From contig SVLM01000005.1 in the NCBI GenBank assembly GCA_015067945.1, forward strand, positions 1 through 64,000: a stretch of 64,000 nucleotides of DNA, written 5' to 3'. The translations under genes and the position numbers were made by a program. This stretch comes from Oscillospiraceae bacterium (GTDB taxonomy: Bacteria; Bacillota; Clostridia; Oscillospirales; Oscillospiraceae). The notes beneath the pieces are model-generated. The model saw only the letters and a list, made by a program, of their open reading frames with translations. It was not told the origin of the DNA and ran no database searches. Of the stretch, positions 1-8,994 are shown piece by piece. Positions within the stretch are counted from its first letter, which is position 1, and every line of letters begins with the position of its first letter.

Positions 1-21
1 ACAACCATGAGCGCATCCAGA

Positions 22-59
22 ATAAAACTGGAGTGGCGCCGCTGACGCTGCGCCACTCC
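22..59 (-). terminator. Terminator downstream of the galactonate dehydratase gene
   Basis: A 10-bp perfect stem (GGAGTGGCGC, 30-39, with 50-59) is followed, reading leftwards, by a T-rich run. It lies about 100 nt past the stop codon of the leftward gene at 157. Nothing else recognisable is seen in bases 1-156. Confidence 0.6.
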
Positions 60-156
60 GCATAAAACTAAATATTGCCTACATAGGGGGCTTTTTGTGC
101 TGTCCGCACAAACTGGGGCTGTACAAAGCGTCGGGGGTTAACTTATTTTGCGGTTT

Positions 157-1308
157 TTACCAATCTGCAACGCTGCCGTCTTCAAAATACTGCCGGGGCG
201 TGGTCCATTTTCCGTCGTAGATCTTTTCTGCGATGGCTTTTTCGTCCAATTCTACGCCAAGACCGGGCTTGGTGGGCACTTCGATATAGCCGTCCTTGAT
301 GACGAAGGGATCTGTGATGTAACCCACACCCAGATCGCCCTTGTCCGGGTTTCCGGGATGTTCCTGCACCAGGAAATTGGGGGAACAGGCGTCCACCTGC
401 AGGCAAGAGGCCAGGGAGATGGGGCCAAGGGGATTGTGAGGTGCGATAGAGCCGTAATACATCTCCATCATGGTAGCGATCTTCCGGCCTTCAAAGATAC
501 CGCCACAGTGGCAGATATCCGGCTGGACAATGCTGACTGCCTGCTTTTCAATCAGTTCCCGGTATTGCCACTTGCCGAACAGCCGCTCGCCGGCGGCGAT
601 GGGAATGGTGGTGGACCGGGCGATATTTACCATGCAATCTACATTTTCCGGCAGGCAGGGCTCTTCGATAAAGAAGGGCATATAGGGCTTTAGCTCCTCT
701 GCCAGCCGAATGGCCATGGCAGGGCTGACTCTGCCGTGGAAATCGATAGCCAGATCCACATCCCAGCCGATGTGCTCACGAATACGGGCAAACCGCTCCA
801 CGTGGGCCTTGGTATTCGCCGGAGTATCTACCTGGCGGATGGGAGGGATGATTGAGTATTTCAATGCGGTGTAGCCGTCGGCCAGGCGCTGATCGGCGAT
901 ATCCAGCATTTCTTCCACGGAAAATTCGCCTACCACTGCGGTGCGTTTGATGTGGGTATACATTCGGATCTTGTCCCGGCATTTTCCGCCCATCATTTCA
1001 TAAACGGGACAATTGTAGTATTTGCCCTTGATGTCCCACATTGCCTGCTCGATGCCGCTGATGGCAGAGAGCATCAAGGGGCCACCGCGGTAAAAGCCGC
1101 CCCGGTAGAGGGCTTGCAGGTGATGCTCGATCATCATGGGATCCTTGCCGATCAGATATTCTTCAAACTCCTTGATAACAGCCTCCACTGCGGTACAGTG
1201 ACCTTCCAGCACCGGCTCACCGAGGCCGTAGATATCGGTATCGGTATGCATTTTTAAGAACATCCAGCGGGGTTTGACTTTAATGACTTCCAGTTTTGTA
1301 ATTTTCAT
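157..1308 (-). CDS. dgoD: D-galactonate dehydratase (enolase superfamily)
   Basis: Dehydrates D-galactonate to 2-keto-3-deoxygalactonate in the cytoplasm. The 383-residue protein follows E. coli DgoD along its whole length, starting with MKITKLEVIK. The expected metal ligands are Asp189, Glu215 and Glu241, and the catalytic histidines are His191 (in DFHGRV) and His291 (in APHNPLGP). The C-terminus ends in SVADW, like the family's SVAEW. The ATG overlaps the stop of the upstream glycosidase gene by 4 nt (ATGA), so the two are translationally coupled. A closely related sugar-acid dehydratase activity cannot be excluded, but the two histidines favour galactonate. No kinase or aldolase for the product is in view. 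Confidence 0.88.
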   Translation of the reverse strand: MKITKLEVIKVKPRWMFLKMHTDTDIYGLGEPVLEGHCTAVEAVIKEFEEYLIGKDPMMIEHHLQALYRGGFYRGGPLMLSAISGIEQAMWDIKGKYYNCPVYEMMGGKCRDKIRMYTHIKRTAVVGEFSVEEMLDIADQRLADGYTALKYSIIPPIRQVDTPANTKAHVERFARIREHIGWDVDLAIDFHGRVSPAMAIRLAEELKPYMPFFIEEPCLPENVDCMVNIARSTTIPIAAGERLFGKWQYRELIEKQAVSIVQPDICHCGGIFEGRKIATMMEMYYGSIAPHNPLGPISLASCLQVDACSPNFLVQEHPGNPDKGDLGVGYITDPFVIKDGYIEVPTKPGLGVELDEKAIAEKIYDGKWTTPRQYFEDGSVADW

Positions 1309-2393
1309 TTTGATTCCTCCAAGTCTGCCAAAGTGGCAAATTCCCGGATAACTTCGATCTCTCTGGGATCATAAGGACGGTGGTTGGGGCGGTACAGATC
1401 GTGGAACCATTTGGTGAAATCCACATCCGGGGCAAGGCCGTTGTGATAGGCGTGCCAGGTACCTTCCCAGGGCTCGTAGGTCTGATATTTGCCGGCCACA
1501 AAGCCCCAGTTGTAGCAGCCGATCTTTTCTAAGTAAAACAGCGGGAACAGGGTAAACACATCGTTGTGCAGGCAGCGGCCCAGCCACTCGGTGCAGATGA
1601 TGGGGCGGCCTTCCTTTTTCAGCCGGTGGATCACCTTGATGTGCTCGTTGTAGGGCTGATAGGAGTGGTAGGAAATGATATCGGAATTGTCTAGTGCGTA
1701 TTGCTCCGGGGCACTCAAAGGGATACTTTCGTCGCCCTTCATGCGGAACACACCGGCGGTCAGGGGCTGGACGGGGTCGAGGCTCCGCACCAGTTCAAAC
1801 AGTGCCTTGATGTTGGGCAGGGTGATCTCCGCCCGACGGCTATTGCCTGGCTCGTTGTATACGTCCCAAATGCAGATCCGCTGGTCGTCCTTGTATTTTG
1901 TCACGATTTCCCGAACCATGGCGAAATAGTCCTCCCGGCTTTCCGATTCGTCCAGATAGAAGTGGGGTGCAGGGCCGCTGTGGGCACCGTGCTGGGAATG
2001 CATTTTGCCGCCGTGGTAACCCCAGTCGTAGGTCTGCTCTCCAACGTACGGCATTTTCCAGCGTTCGGTTTTGGGTGGCATACAGTCGTTGGCCAGCACG
2101 ATCATGCAGGATTGGCCGTATTTGGCACAGAGGGCAATGTACCGCTCAAATCGCTCCATGAAGCCGTCGTGTTCCTCTTTCCAAACTACATATTCCAAAA
2201 TCAACCGGACGGTGTTGAAGCCAGTTGTCTGCATCAGCTTCAGTTCCTCCTCGGTAGTCTGAAACCGCTCCTCAAAGCCTAGGGCTTGCCACTGGTCAAT
2301 GCGGTTGGCACAGTCTGCACTCATATAGTTGCAGCCCCGGAACCAGGGCCGGGCGTTATACCAATCCCAAATTCGTTCCTTACTCCATCTCAT
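1305..2393 (-). CDS. Clan GH-A (GH5-like) glycoside hydrolase, cytoplasmic
   Basis: A 362-residue TIM-barrel glycosidase. The acid/base signature is NEP (Glu181, in WDVYNEPGN) and the probable nucleophile is Glu269 (in ICTEWLGR), as in clan GH-A. There is no signal peptide, so it should act on an imported oligosaccharide or glycoside. I chose the ATG at 2393 because an AAAAGGAG site lies 7 nt upstream; the frame is open further but has no better site. It is the first gene of a two-gene operon with dgoD, divergent from an AraC regulator. That suggests release of galactose- or galactonate-containing sugars, but the substrate is not readable from the sequence. Confidence 0.72.
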   Translation of the reverse strand: MRWSKERIWDWYNARPWFRGCNYMSADCANRIDQWQALGFEERFQTTEEELKLMQTTGFNTVRLILEYVVWKEEHDGFMERFERYIALCAKYGQSCMIVLANDCMPPKTERWKMPYVGEQTYDWGYHGGKMHSQHGAHSGPAPHFYLDESESREDYFAMVREIVTKYKDDQRICIWDVYNEPGNSRRAEITLPNIKALFELVRSLDPVQPLTAGVFRMKGDESIPLSAPEQYALDNSDIISYHSYQPYNEHIKVIHRLKKEGRPIICTEWLGRCLHNDVFTLFPLFYLEKIGCYNWGFVAGKYQTYEPWEGTWHAYHNGLAPDVDFTKWFHDLYRPNHRPYDPREIEVIREFATLADLEESK

Positions 2394-2440
2394 ACAAACA
2401 CGCTCCTTTTGTAGATATATCCATTTTATCGCCTGACAGG

Positions 2441-2469
2441 TTGACATGCCAGCCAATTCCCGGTATATT
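2441..2469 (+). promoter_or_regulatory. SigA-type promoter of the AraC regulator gene
   Basis: TTGACA (2441-2446), a 17-nt spacer and TATATT (2464-2469), followed by an AAAGG ribosome site at 2477. It sits in the roughly 95-nt gap between the divergent glycosidase and regulator genes, where the regulator would also bind. Confidence 0.7.
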
Positions 2470-2488
2470 ATAGCCAAAAGGTTAGGTG

Positions 2489-3271
2489 ATGGCGATGAAA
2501 TATCAACTGGAAAATTTCAACGGGAGCTACGATTTTCGCAGTGGCTTTCATGAAAACTGGTATGTGGAAGCCCATATCCATGAATATTGCGAGCTGCTCT
2601 ATTGCCAAAGCGGCACAGCGGAGGCAACGGTGAACGGAAAGAAAATCCAAGTGCCCCAGAAGCACTTGATTTGGTTGCCGCCCAACTGTATTCACCAGTA
2701 TCGGTGCGAAGGGACACGTGTGGTCTGCGCCGTTTTCTCCCACGATTACATTCCGCTGTACTTTGCTCAGGTGGGGCAGGCTCGGTCGACGGTTGTGCCG
2801 GTGTGCTTTTTTGATATGGAGCAGGTGTTGATGGGGTTTCCCACGCTGGACAGAGGGGAGAAGTTGCTCATCAGCGGATATTTGAATCTGATCTGTGCCC
2901 GGGTGCTGCAGCAGACGGAGCTGGAGCAGACAGAAACCCAGGATAGCGTTCTGTATCAAAAGGTAATTTCCTACCTTGCGGAGCATTTCCGGGAAGAAAT
3001 TACGCTGGAAGCGGTGAGCAATCACTTTGGTTATAATGCGAAGTATCTTTCCCATTGCCTGCACACACTTACCGGGGTGCATTTTACTAAACTGCTGGCA
3101 CTGTATCGCATTGAATATGCCAAAAAGCTGCTGACGGATCAGCACACCGACATTGGCCGGATCGCTATGGATTGCGGCTTTACCGCGGTCAATACTTTTA
3201 ACCGCAATTTCAAGGCCATCACCGGCATGACCCCATCGGAATACAAAAGGCAAAAAATACTGTCATTCTGA
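2489..3271 (+). CDS. AraC-family transcriptional regulator
   Basis: About 260 residues. The N-terminal half is a cupin-like ligand-binding domain (HEYCELLYCQSG followed by IWLPPNCIHQY). The C-terminal 100 residues carry the double helix-turn-helix of AraC proteins, ending in the usual GFTAVNTFNRNFKAITGMTP pattern. GTG 2486, ATG 2489 and ATG 2495 are all possible starts; ATG 2489 has the best spacing (7 nt) from AAAGG. It is divergent from the glycosidase-dgoD operon and probably activates it in response to the sugar. Confidence 0.85.
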   Translation: MAMKYQLENFNGSYDFRSGFHENWYVEAHIHEYCELLYCQSGTAEATVNGKKIQVPQKHLIWLPPNCIHQYRCEGTRVVCAVFSHDYIPLYFAQVGQARSTVVPVCFFDMEQVLMGFPTLDRGEKLLISGYLNLICARVLQQTELEQTETQDSVLYQKVISYLAEHFREEITLEAVSNHFGYNAKYLSHCLHTLTGVHFTKLLALYRIEYAKKLLTDQHTDIGRIAMDCGFTAVNTFNRNFKAITGMTPSEYKRQKILSF

Positions 3272-3415
3272 GCGGAGCTGCGATAGCAGCGAAGTCGAAG
3301 AATCCGTATTCTTTTGTATAGGAGAACCCGTTTGACGGACGAGCGATGCTCGCCCCTACGCCCGACCACGGTAGGACTTGTAGGGGCGGCCATTGGCCGT
3401 CCGCGGACGAGGGAG
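3259..3415. repeat. Composite intergenic palindromic repeats
   Basis: The first part (3261-3303, beginning TGTCATTCTGAGCGGAGC) is a short relative of the GTCATTGCGA repeat family seen elsewhere in the window. The second part (about 3333-3405) carries facing copies of GCCCCTAC/GTAGGGGC and GGACG/CGTCC, forming another fold-back unit. No gene is seen between 3272 and 3479. Confidence 0.55.
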
Positions 3416-3434
3416 GATATGTCCCTATAAGTGC

Positions 3435-3470
3435 AAAAACAGCAAGTCAGCTTTGACTTGCTGTTTTTTG
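3435..3470 (-). terminator. Bidirectional terminator between the AraC gene and glgA
   Basis: An 11-bp stem (ACAGCAAGTCA with TGACTTGCTGT), a 4-nt loop, A-rich on the left and T-rich on the right. It can end glgA (leftward) and the AraC gene (rightward). Confidence 0.75.
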
Positions 3471-3479
3471 TCGTTTTCT

Positions 3480-4925
3480 TTACCGGCCCAGCATTTTGCG
3501 GAACAGGGCCATATACTTTTCGGCAGGCTTGTTCCAGCTGAAGTCCTGACACATATCCCGGTACTGGAGGCTTTGGAAGCCCTCCCGGTTTTGATTGTAC
3601 AGATTCAGGCAACGCTTGACGGCGGCATAGAAATCATCGCCATTGTAGCTCTGGAAGGTAAAGCCCAGGCCGTTTTCTCCGTTTTCGTCCACGGGGGGGA
3701 CCGTGTCCTTCAGGCCGCCGGTGGCGTGAACTACGGGCACAGTGCCGTAACGCATGGCGTTCATCTGGCTCAGGCCGCAGGGCTCGGACTTGGAGGGCAT
3801 CAGATAAATGTCACCGCCGGCGTAGATCCGGCTCGCCAGACCCAAATCGAAGGTGATCTTGGCGGCTACCTGATCCGGGAATTCCGCGGCCAGCTCCCGG
3901 AAGAACTGCTCAAACTGAGGCTCGCCGGTGCCCAGAATCAAAAGCTGGCAATCCTCTTCCCACAGCAGGCTCCGGGCAATATAGCACAGCAGATCCAGTC
4001 CCTTGTGGCCTGCCAACCGGGTGACCATGACCATCAGCGGGACATCCGGCTTTTGGGGCAGACCCACTTCCTGCTGCAGGGCAGCCTTGCAGGCGGCCTT
4101 GCCGGGGATGAAGCTGTCGGCGTTGTAATGTGCCGGCAGGGCGGGGTCGGTCTCCGGATTGAATGTGCCCACATCAATGCCGTTGGTAATGCCGGTGAGC
4201 TTCCAGCTGGCGTCGGAAATAATGCCGTCCAGGCCGTGGGAGAAGTAGGGATACATCAGCTCCCGGGAATAGGTCTCGGAAACGGTGGTCACCAGATCGG
4301 CGGTTTCAATGGCACCTTTCATCATGTTCACCGAGTGGTTCATGTCCATGCAGCCCCGGTATTCCCAGGGCAGACCCAGCACGTCATCGAAGAAGCCGGC
4401 GTTTGCCCAACCCTGATACTCGATGTTGTGGATGGTGTACATACACTTGGTGTTGGGGAAGTCGCTGCGGTACATGGCCCGCAGGTAGGTGGGGACCATG
4501 GCGGTCTGCCAGTCGTTGCACTGGATCACGTCCGGCACAAAGCCCATCAGACGCAGGCCGTCCAGGCAGGCCTTGGAGAAGTAAGCATAACGCTCGCTGT
4601 CGTCCATGTCACCGTAGATGGCACCGGGGCGGTGGCCGAAGTAGTAATTGTTGTCCACAAAATACACCTTCACGCCATCGGTGCGGCCCTGCAGTGCCAT
4701 CAGGCCTGCATACTGCCGCCGCCAGCCCAGCTGAACCTCGTACTGAGCCATCAGCTCGGTCTGGAATTTGGGATTTTCCTTGATTTTTTTGTAGTATGGC
4801 AGGATCAGCACGACCTCGTTGCCGGGAATCCTGGCCAACGCGGCAGGCAGGGCCTCCATAACGTCGCCCAGACCGCCGGATTTTACATAGGGTGCACCCT
4901 CAGAAGCCAAAATGGCTATCTTCAT
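3480..4925 (-). CDS. glgA: Glycogen synthase (ADP-glucose)
   Basis: Transfers glucose from ADP-glucose to the growing alpha-1,4-glucan. The 481-residue length is normal for bacterial GlgA (GT5). The N-terminal KSGGLGDV motif (residues 16-23) binds ADP-glucose. The C-terminal GT-B half has PSKSEPCGLSQMNAMRYG with the catalytic Glu region. Its start overlaps the end of glgD by 4 nt, so it is the last gene of glgC-glgD-glgA. No branching enzyme or phosphorylase is in the window. The maltodextrin genes at 59-64 kb are the other alpha-glucan genes here. Confidence 0.95.
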   Translation of the reverse strand: MKIAILASEGAPYVKSGGLGDVMEALPAALARIPGNEVVLILPYYKKIKENPKFQTELMAQYEVQLGWRRQYAGLMALQGRTDGVKVYFVDNNYYFGHRPGAIYGDMDDSERYAYFSKACLDGLRLMGFVPDVIQCNDWQTAMVPTYLRAMYRSDFPNTKCMYTIHNIEYQGWANAGFFDDVLGLPWEYRGCMDMNHSVNMMKGAIETADLVTTVSETYSRELMYPYFSHGLDGIISDASWKLTGITNGIDVGTFNPETDPALPAHYNADSFIPGKAACKAALQQEVGLPQKPDVPLMVMVTRLAGHKGLDLLCYIARSLLWEEDCQLLILGTGEPQFEQFFRELAAEFPDQVAAKITFDLGLASRIYAGGDIYLMPSKSEPCGLSQMNAMRYGTVPVVHATGGLKDTVPPVDENGENGLGFTFQSYNGDDFYAAVKRCLNLYNQNREGFQSLQYRDMCQDFSWNKPAEKYMALFRKMLGR

Positions 4926-6034
4926 ACGACGCCTCCTCTTGTGATGATGACGGGATTGTTCGGTGTGCCGATGAGCTTGGCACCGGGACGGACAGTCACA
5001 TCCTTGTCCAAAATAACGTATTTCAGCTGTGCACCCTCACCGATTACCGCATCGTTCATAATGACGCAATCGGAAATCTCTGCACCGGGATAAACGGTAA
5101 CATTACGGAACAGCACGGAATTACTGACCTTGCCGCCAATGAGACAGCCGTCGGCAACAACGATATCTGCAGTGTCGCTGTTTTCACCGTAGAAGGTGGG
5201 AACCCGGTCACGAACACGGGTATACACGGGGTGGTTGTAGCCAAACAGATCGTGGCGGGTTTTGGTGTCGATCAGGGACAGGGTGTTTTCAAAGTACTCG
5301 GAAACGGATTCGTTGTACAAAACCACGCCGGGGAACTGGTAGACGTTGATGCTGACCTCGCCCTTCTGCCACAGACCCAGAACCAGATCCCGGTCCATGT
5401 GGAACAGATTCCGGGCGATATGCTCCCGAACCTGCTCAGCCAGCCACTTCTTGGAGGTTACGAAAATATCCATCGTAGCCAGATAGCCCTTGGGGGCTGC
5501 GTAGTCAACAGCGATGTCCACAGCCTCGCCCTTCTTGTCCAGCTTGATGGACAGATCCAGCTGCTTTTCGCCGTTGGCGATGCCGGCCTTGGTGACTACG
5601 GTAATGTTACGGCCGCTGGCGATATGAGAAGCCAGCACATCCTTCATATCGATATTGCACAGGATGGTGGAGCCGGTCATGATCACATACTCGTCCTCGT
5701 CGCCGTAGGTCAGGAAATTCATGGCGGAGTACAGAGATTCCAGCTTACCGCGGTAGCTGTCAGTGGCGGACATGGCATAGGGGGTTAAAAATTCCAGACC
5801 GCCCTCTTCCAGCTCCAGGCCCCATTCTTCACCGGCACCGATGTGGTTGATCAGAGACTGATAGTGGTGACGGGAAATGATGCCGATATGCCGCACACCG
5901 GCGGCGGTGAGGTTGGACAGCGCAAAGTCCACCTGGCGGTAACGGCCGCCAAAGGGGACGCTGGCGGTGGTGCGGTGTTCGGTCAGACCGTCCAAAGAAC
6001 CGTCGTTTGCAAAGATAATACCCATTACTTTCAT
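4922..6034 (-). CDS. glgD: GlgD subunit of glucose-1-phosphate adenylyltransferase
   Basis: A 370-residue paralogue of GlgC with the nucleotidyltransferase fold followed by a left-handed beta-helix. It begins MKVMGIIFANDGSLDGLTEHR, so the GlgC motif GGxGSRL is degenerate. That fits the known role of GlgD in Firmicutes as a modulatory subunit that pairs with GlgC. A start at 6034 is supported by AGGAGG upstream. It lies 14 nt after glgC and overlaps glgA by 4 nt. Confidence 0.93.
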   Translation of the reverse strand: MKVMGIIFANDGSLDGLTEHRTTASVPFGGRYRQVDFALSNLTAAGVRHIGIISRHHYQSLINHIGAGEEWGLELEEGGLEFLTPYAMSATDSYRGKLESLYSAMNFLTYGDEDEYVIMTGSTILCNIDMKDVLASHIASGRNITVVTKAGIANGEKQLDLSIKLDKKGEAVDIAVDYAAPKGYLATMDIFVTSKKWLAEQVREHIARNLFHMDRDLVLGLWQKGEVSINVYQFPGVVLYNESVSEYFENTLSLIDTKTRHDLFGYNHPVYTRVRDRVPTFYGENSDTADIVVADGCLIGGKVSNSVLFRNVTVYPGAEISDCVIMNDAVIGEGAQLKYVILDKDVTVRPGAKLIGTPNNPVIITRGGVV

Positions 6035-6048
6035 GGTGCATACCCTCC

Positions 6049-7239
6049 TTACAGCATATCACCGGGCAGCAGCACGGTGTTGGCTTCCACAACGGCACCC
6101 TTGGAGGTGACGCTGATTTTCTTCTTGTCCTTGGGTTTGAAAGCACCGCCGACAATGGCGTTGCAGCCGACGCGGCTGTTTTCTCCCAGAATGGCGTGGC
6201 GGACGATGGCACCGGGCTCAATGACGACACCGGGCATGATCACGCTGTCCTCCACTAGGGCGTTTTCACCGATGGTGCAGCCCATGGAGATGATGCTGTG
6301 GCGAACGGAGCCGTAAATTTCGCTGCCTTCTGCCACAAAGCAGTTAACAACCTTAGCGTCTTTGTCGATGTAGGAAGAGGGCAGGGCACTGTTCCGGGCG
6401 TAGATGGTGGAATTCTTACCGCCTCGCAGATCGAATACGGGTTCCTTGCCCAGCACGTCCATGTTGGCTTCCCACAGGGACTGGATGGTACCCACGTCCA
6501 TCCAATAGCCGTCGAACTCGTAGGCCATCAGCTTGTGGCCGGCGTTCAGCAGGTTGGGGATGATGTTCTTGCCGAAGTCGTTGGAGGAATTGGGATCCTC
6601 TTCGTCGGCGATCAGGAACTCCCGGAGGGTTTGCCAGTTGAATACGTAGATGCCCATGGAGGCCTTTGTGGACTTGGGCTGAGCGGGCTTCTCCTCAAAC
6701 TCGTAAACGGAGTTGTCGGGGTTGGTGTTCATGATGCCAAAGCGGCTGGCCTCTTCCAGAGAAACATTTCGCACGGCGATGGTGCAGGAGGCACTGTTCT
6801 TCACATGGTAATCCACCATGGCGGAGTAGTCCATCTTGTAGATATGGTCGCCGCCCAGAACCACAACATATTCCGGGTCAAAACGCTCAATGAAGTCAAT
6901 GTTCTGGTAGATGGCGTTGGCGGTGCCCTTGTACCAGCCACTCTTTTTGTCGTGGCGTTCATAGGGGGGCAGCACCTGAGCACAGCTGTGGGTCTTGTTC
7001 AGGCCCCAGGGCTGGCCGTTGCCGATGTATTCGTTCAGCTCCAGAGGCTGATACTGGGTCAGAATGCCCACAGTGTCGATGCCGGAGTTGACGCAGTTAC
7101 TTAAGGGAAAGTCAATAATGCGGTATTTGCCGCCGAAGGGCACGGCAGGTTTTGCGGTGTTCTCAGTGAGTACCTTCAGACGGCTGCCCTGGCCACCGGC
7201 CAGCAGCATGGCAATGCAGCGTTTTTTCTGGAAATACAT
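6049..7239 (-). CDS. glgC: Glucose-1-phosphate adenylyltransferase, catalytic subunit
   Basis: Makes ADP-glucose from glucose-1-phosphate and ATP, the committed step of glycogen synthesis. The 396 residues include [13 protein letters not shown] (pyrophosphorylase loop), [18 protein letters not shown] and [10 protein letters not shown], all intact, followed by hexapeptide beta-helix repeats. It is first in glgCDA, with an AAGGAG site before the ATG. The gap upstream (7240-7435) is A+T rich and must hold its promoter, but I could not pick one clear -35/-10 pair. Confidence 0.95.
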   Translation of the reverse strand: MYFQKKRCIAMLLAGGQGSRLKVLTENTAKPAVPFGGKYRIIDFPLSNCVNSGIDTVGILTQYQPLELNEYIGNGQPWGLNKTHSCAQVLPPYERHDKKSGWYKGTANAIYQNIDFIERFDPEYVVVLGGDHIYKMDYSAMVDYHVKNSASCTIAVRNVSLEEASRFGIMNTNPDNSVYEFEEKPAQPKSTKASMGIYVFNWQTLREFLIADEEDPNSSNDFGKNIIPNLLNAGHKLMAYEFDGYWMDVGTIQSLWEANMDVLGKEPVFDLRGGKNSTIYARNSALPSSYIDKDAKVVNCFVAEGSEIYGSVRHSIISMGCTIGENALVEDSVIMPGVVIEPGAIVRHAILGENSRVGCNAIVGGAFKPKDKKKISVTSKGAVVEANTVLLPGDML

Positions 7240-7435
7240 GTTGACAGCTCCTTAATATAGTAAGATTTTTTAACATTCTTCGACTGATATAATTCCATAT
7301 ATAACATACCATATTTTAAGCAATTAGGAAAGTGGAAAAATGGCTAAAATCTCAAGTGACTTTCTGGCATTTTCCACAATAATTTCTTGTCAGCAGTGAA
7401 GTTGCGTGGACATATCGACAGTTTTTGAGAGTTGG

Positions 7436-7464
7436 TTGACATTCTTGGGGGACGGGAGTAAACT
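7436..7464 (+). promoter_or_regulatory. SigA-type promoter of the mgtE leader
   Basis: TTGACA (7436-7441), exactly 17 nt, then TAAACT (7459-7464). Transcription would start near 7471, only about 25 nt before the leader peptide start codon. Confidence 0.75.
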
Positions 7465-7470
7465 ATTAGT

Positions 7471-7613
7471 ATCACAAAAAAAGGAGGCGTAACCATGGAC
7501 CCCGACACAAGCGGCAGTATAACCGGTGATCATAGTTTGCGGGTCATGGTGTGCCCGTAGACCGAACCGGTGTATTTGCCCTCTGAAATGGTAAAAAAGG
7601 AGGAAATACACAA
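7471..7613 (+). promoter_or_regulatory. mgtE leader RNA with ribosome-site-hiding hairpin
   Basis: After the leader peptide stop (7560), bases 7570-7583 (GTGTATTTGCCCTC) are complementary to 7600-7611 (GAGGAAATACAC), which contains the mgtE ribosome binding site. This gives 12 pairs with a 2-nt bulge. The self-complementary ACCGGT occurs at 7522-7527, inside the peptide gene, and again at 7566-7571, at the foot of the hiding stem, so the two copies can form a competing pairing. I see no M-box consensus. The layout suggests translational control of mgtE by ribosome behaviour on the leader gene; this is inferred. Confidence 0.6.
7495..7560 (+). CDS. Predicted MgtE leader peptide (MDPD type)
   Basis: A 21-codon frame between the promoter and mgtE, starting MDPDTSGSIT and ending RVMVCP. 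It has a textbook AAGGAGG (7481-7487) 7 nt before its ATG. The first residues, Met-Asp-Pro-Asp, resemble the Met-Glu-Pro-Asp start of enterobacterial MgtL. In MgtL, acidic and proline residues near the N-terminus destabilise ribosomes when magnesium is low. The peptide probably has no function of its own. Its role as an Mg2+ sensor is inference from motif and position; no homology to MgtL is claimed. Confidence 0.65.
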   Translation: MDPDTSGSITGDHSLRVMVCP

Positions 7614-8987
7614 ATGGAAAGATTTGAAATTGTAGAAAAAGCACTCCTCAAAATGCTGGAGGAGAAGAAGTACAGTGCCCTGCGGGATATTCTGCTGGTG
7701 ATGAATCCCAACGACGTAGCCCAGCTCTTTGACCAGGTGCCCCCGCAGAACATTCCTCTACTATTTCGGCTGCTGCCCAAGGAGCAGGCAGCGGAGACCT
7801 TTGTTGAAATGGAGCCGGAGGCACAGGAATTGCTGATCCGCAGCTTTTCGGATAACGAGCTGAAAGAAATTGTGGATGAGCTGTATGTGGATGATGCGGC
7901 AGACCTGGTGGAGGAGATGCCCGCCAATGTGGTTAAGCGGATCTTAAAGCAGGCGGACCCGGAAATGCGTCGGTCTATCAATCAGATCCTCCGCTATCCG
8001 GAAAATTCCGCAGGCAGCTGGATGACTACGGAATATGTATCCCTGCGGCCGGAAATGACCGTGGAGGAGGCCATTCTGCGGATTCGACGGCAGGGCGTGG
8101 ATAAAGAAACCATCTATACCTGCTATGTGACCAAAGACCGGGTGCTGGTAGGTATTGTATCTGTAAAGGATCTGCTCCTTGCTCAGGATGACGAAACCAA
8201 GATTGAAGATATTATGTTAACTAACCTGATCTCCGTTTCCACCCATACGGACCAGGAAGAAGTGGCCAGAATGCTCAGCCACTACGATTTCCTGGCACTG
8301 CCGGTGGTGGATAAGGAGAACCGGATGGTGGGTATCGTCACCTTCGACGATGCCATGGACGTGCTGGAAGCGGAAACCACCGAGGATATGGAGCTGATGG
8401 GCGGTATGACCCCCTCGGAAAAATCCTATCTGAAAAGCGGTGCCTTTGATCTGTTCAAGAACCGTATCCCCTGGCTGATGCTGCTGATGGTGTCGGCTAC
8501 CTTCACCGGACTGATCATCACCGCCTTTGAGGGTGCTTTGGCAGCCCAGGTGGCGTTGACCGCCTTTATTCCCATGCTGATGGGTACCGGCGGTAACTCC
8601 GGCTCCCAGTCTTCCGTTACGGTGATCCGTGCCCTGAGTCTGGACGAACTGAAGTTCTCCGATGTGGGCCGGGTGCTTTGGAAGGAGCTTCGTACCGCTT
8701 TGCTCTGCGGCGTGGCTTTGGCGGTGGTGTGCTTTGTGAAGATCTGGCTGGTGGATAAATTGCTCATGGGCAACGATCAGATTACGCTGATGGTGGATCT
8801 GGTAGTATGCCTGTCTCTGTGCGTCACGGTGGTGGCAGCGAAGGTGGTTGGCTGTCTGCTGCCCATCGGTGCCAAGGCCATCAAGGTAGACCCGGCGGTC
8901 ATGGCCAGTCCGTTCATCACGACCATTGTTGATGCACTGTCTTTGCTGGTCTATTTCCTGCTGGCGAAGATGATTCTGGGCGTGTAA
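7614..8987 (+). CDS. mgtE: Magnesium transporter MgtE
   Basis: A 457-residue Mg2+ channel of the SLC41/MgtE family. Domains in order: N domain of helical repeats (1-135), two CBS domains (about 140-260, with YVTKDRVLVGIVSVKDLL and LPVVDKENRMVGIVTFDDAM) and five C-terminal membrane helices (about 285-455) with the pore signature GTGGNSGSQSS. The CBS and N domains gate the pore by binding cytosolic Mg2+. The ATG follows AAGGAGG by 10 nt, and this site can be paired in the leader hairpin. Transcribed alone. Confidence 0.95.
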   Translation: MERFEIVEKALLKMLEEKKYSALRDILLVMNPNDVAQLFDQVPPQNIPLLFRLLPKEQAAETFVEMEPEAQELLIRSFSDNELKEIVDELYVDDAADLVEEMPANVVKRILKQADPEMRRSINQILRYPENSAGSWMTTEYVSLRPEMTVEEAILRIRRQGVDKETIYTCYVTKDRVLVGIVSVKDLLLAQDDETKIEDIMLTNLISVSTHTDQEEVARMLSHYDFLALPVVDKENRMVGIVTFDDAMDVLEAETTEDMELMGGMTPSEKSYLKSGAFDLFKNRIPWLMLLMVSATFTGLIITAFEGALAAQVALTAFIPMLMGTGGNSGSQSSVTVIRALSLDELKFSDVGRVLWKELRTALLCGVALAVVCFVKIWLVDKLLMGNDQITLMVDLVVCLSLCVTVVAAKVVGCLLPIGAKAIKVDPAVMASPFITTIVDALSLLVYFLLAKMILGV

Positions 8988-8994
8988 CAAACAG

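Noticed and set aside
7465-7613. M-box magnesium riboswitch before mgtE
   Set aside because: The leader is only about 140 nt, contains a translated short gene with a perfect ribosome site, and shows none of the conserved M-box blocks I know.
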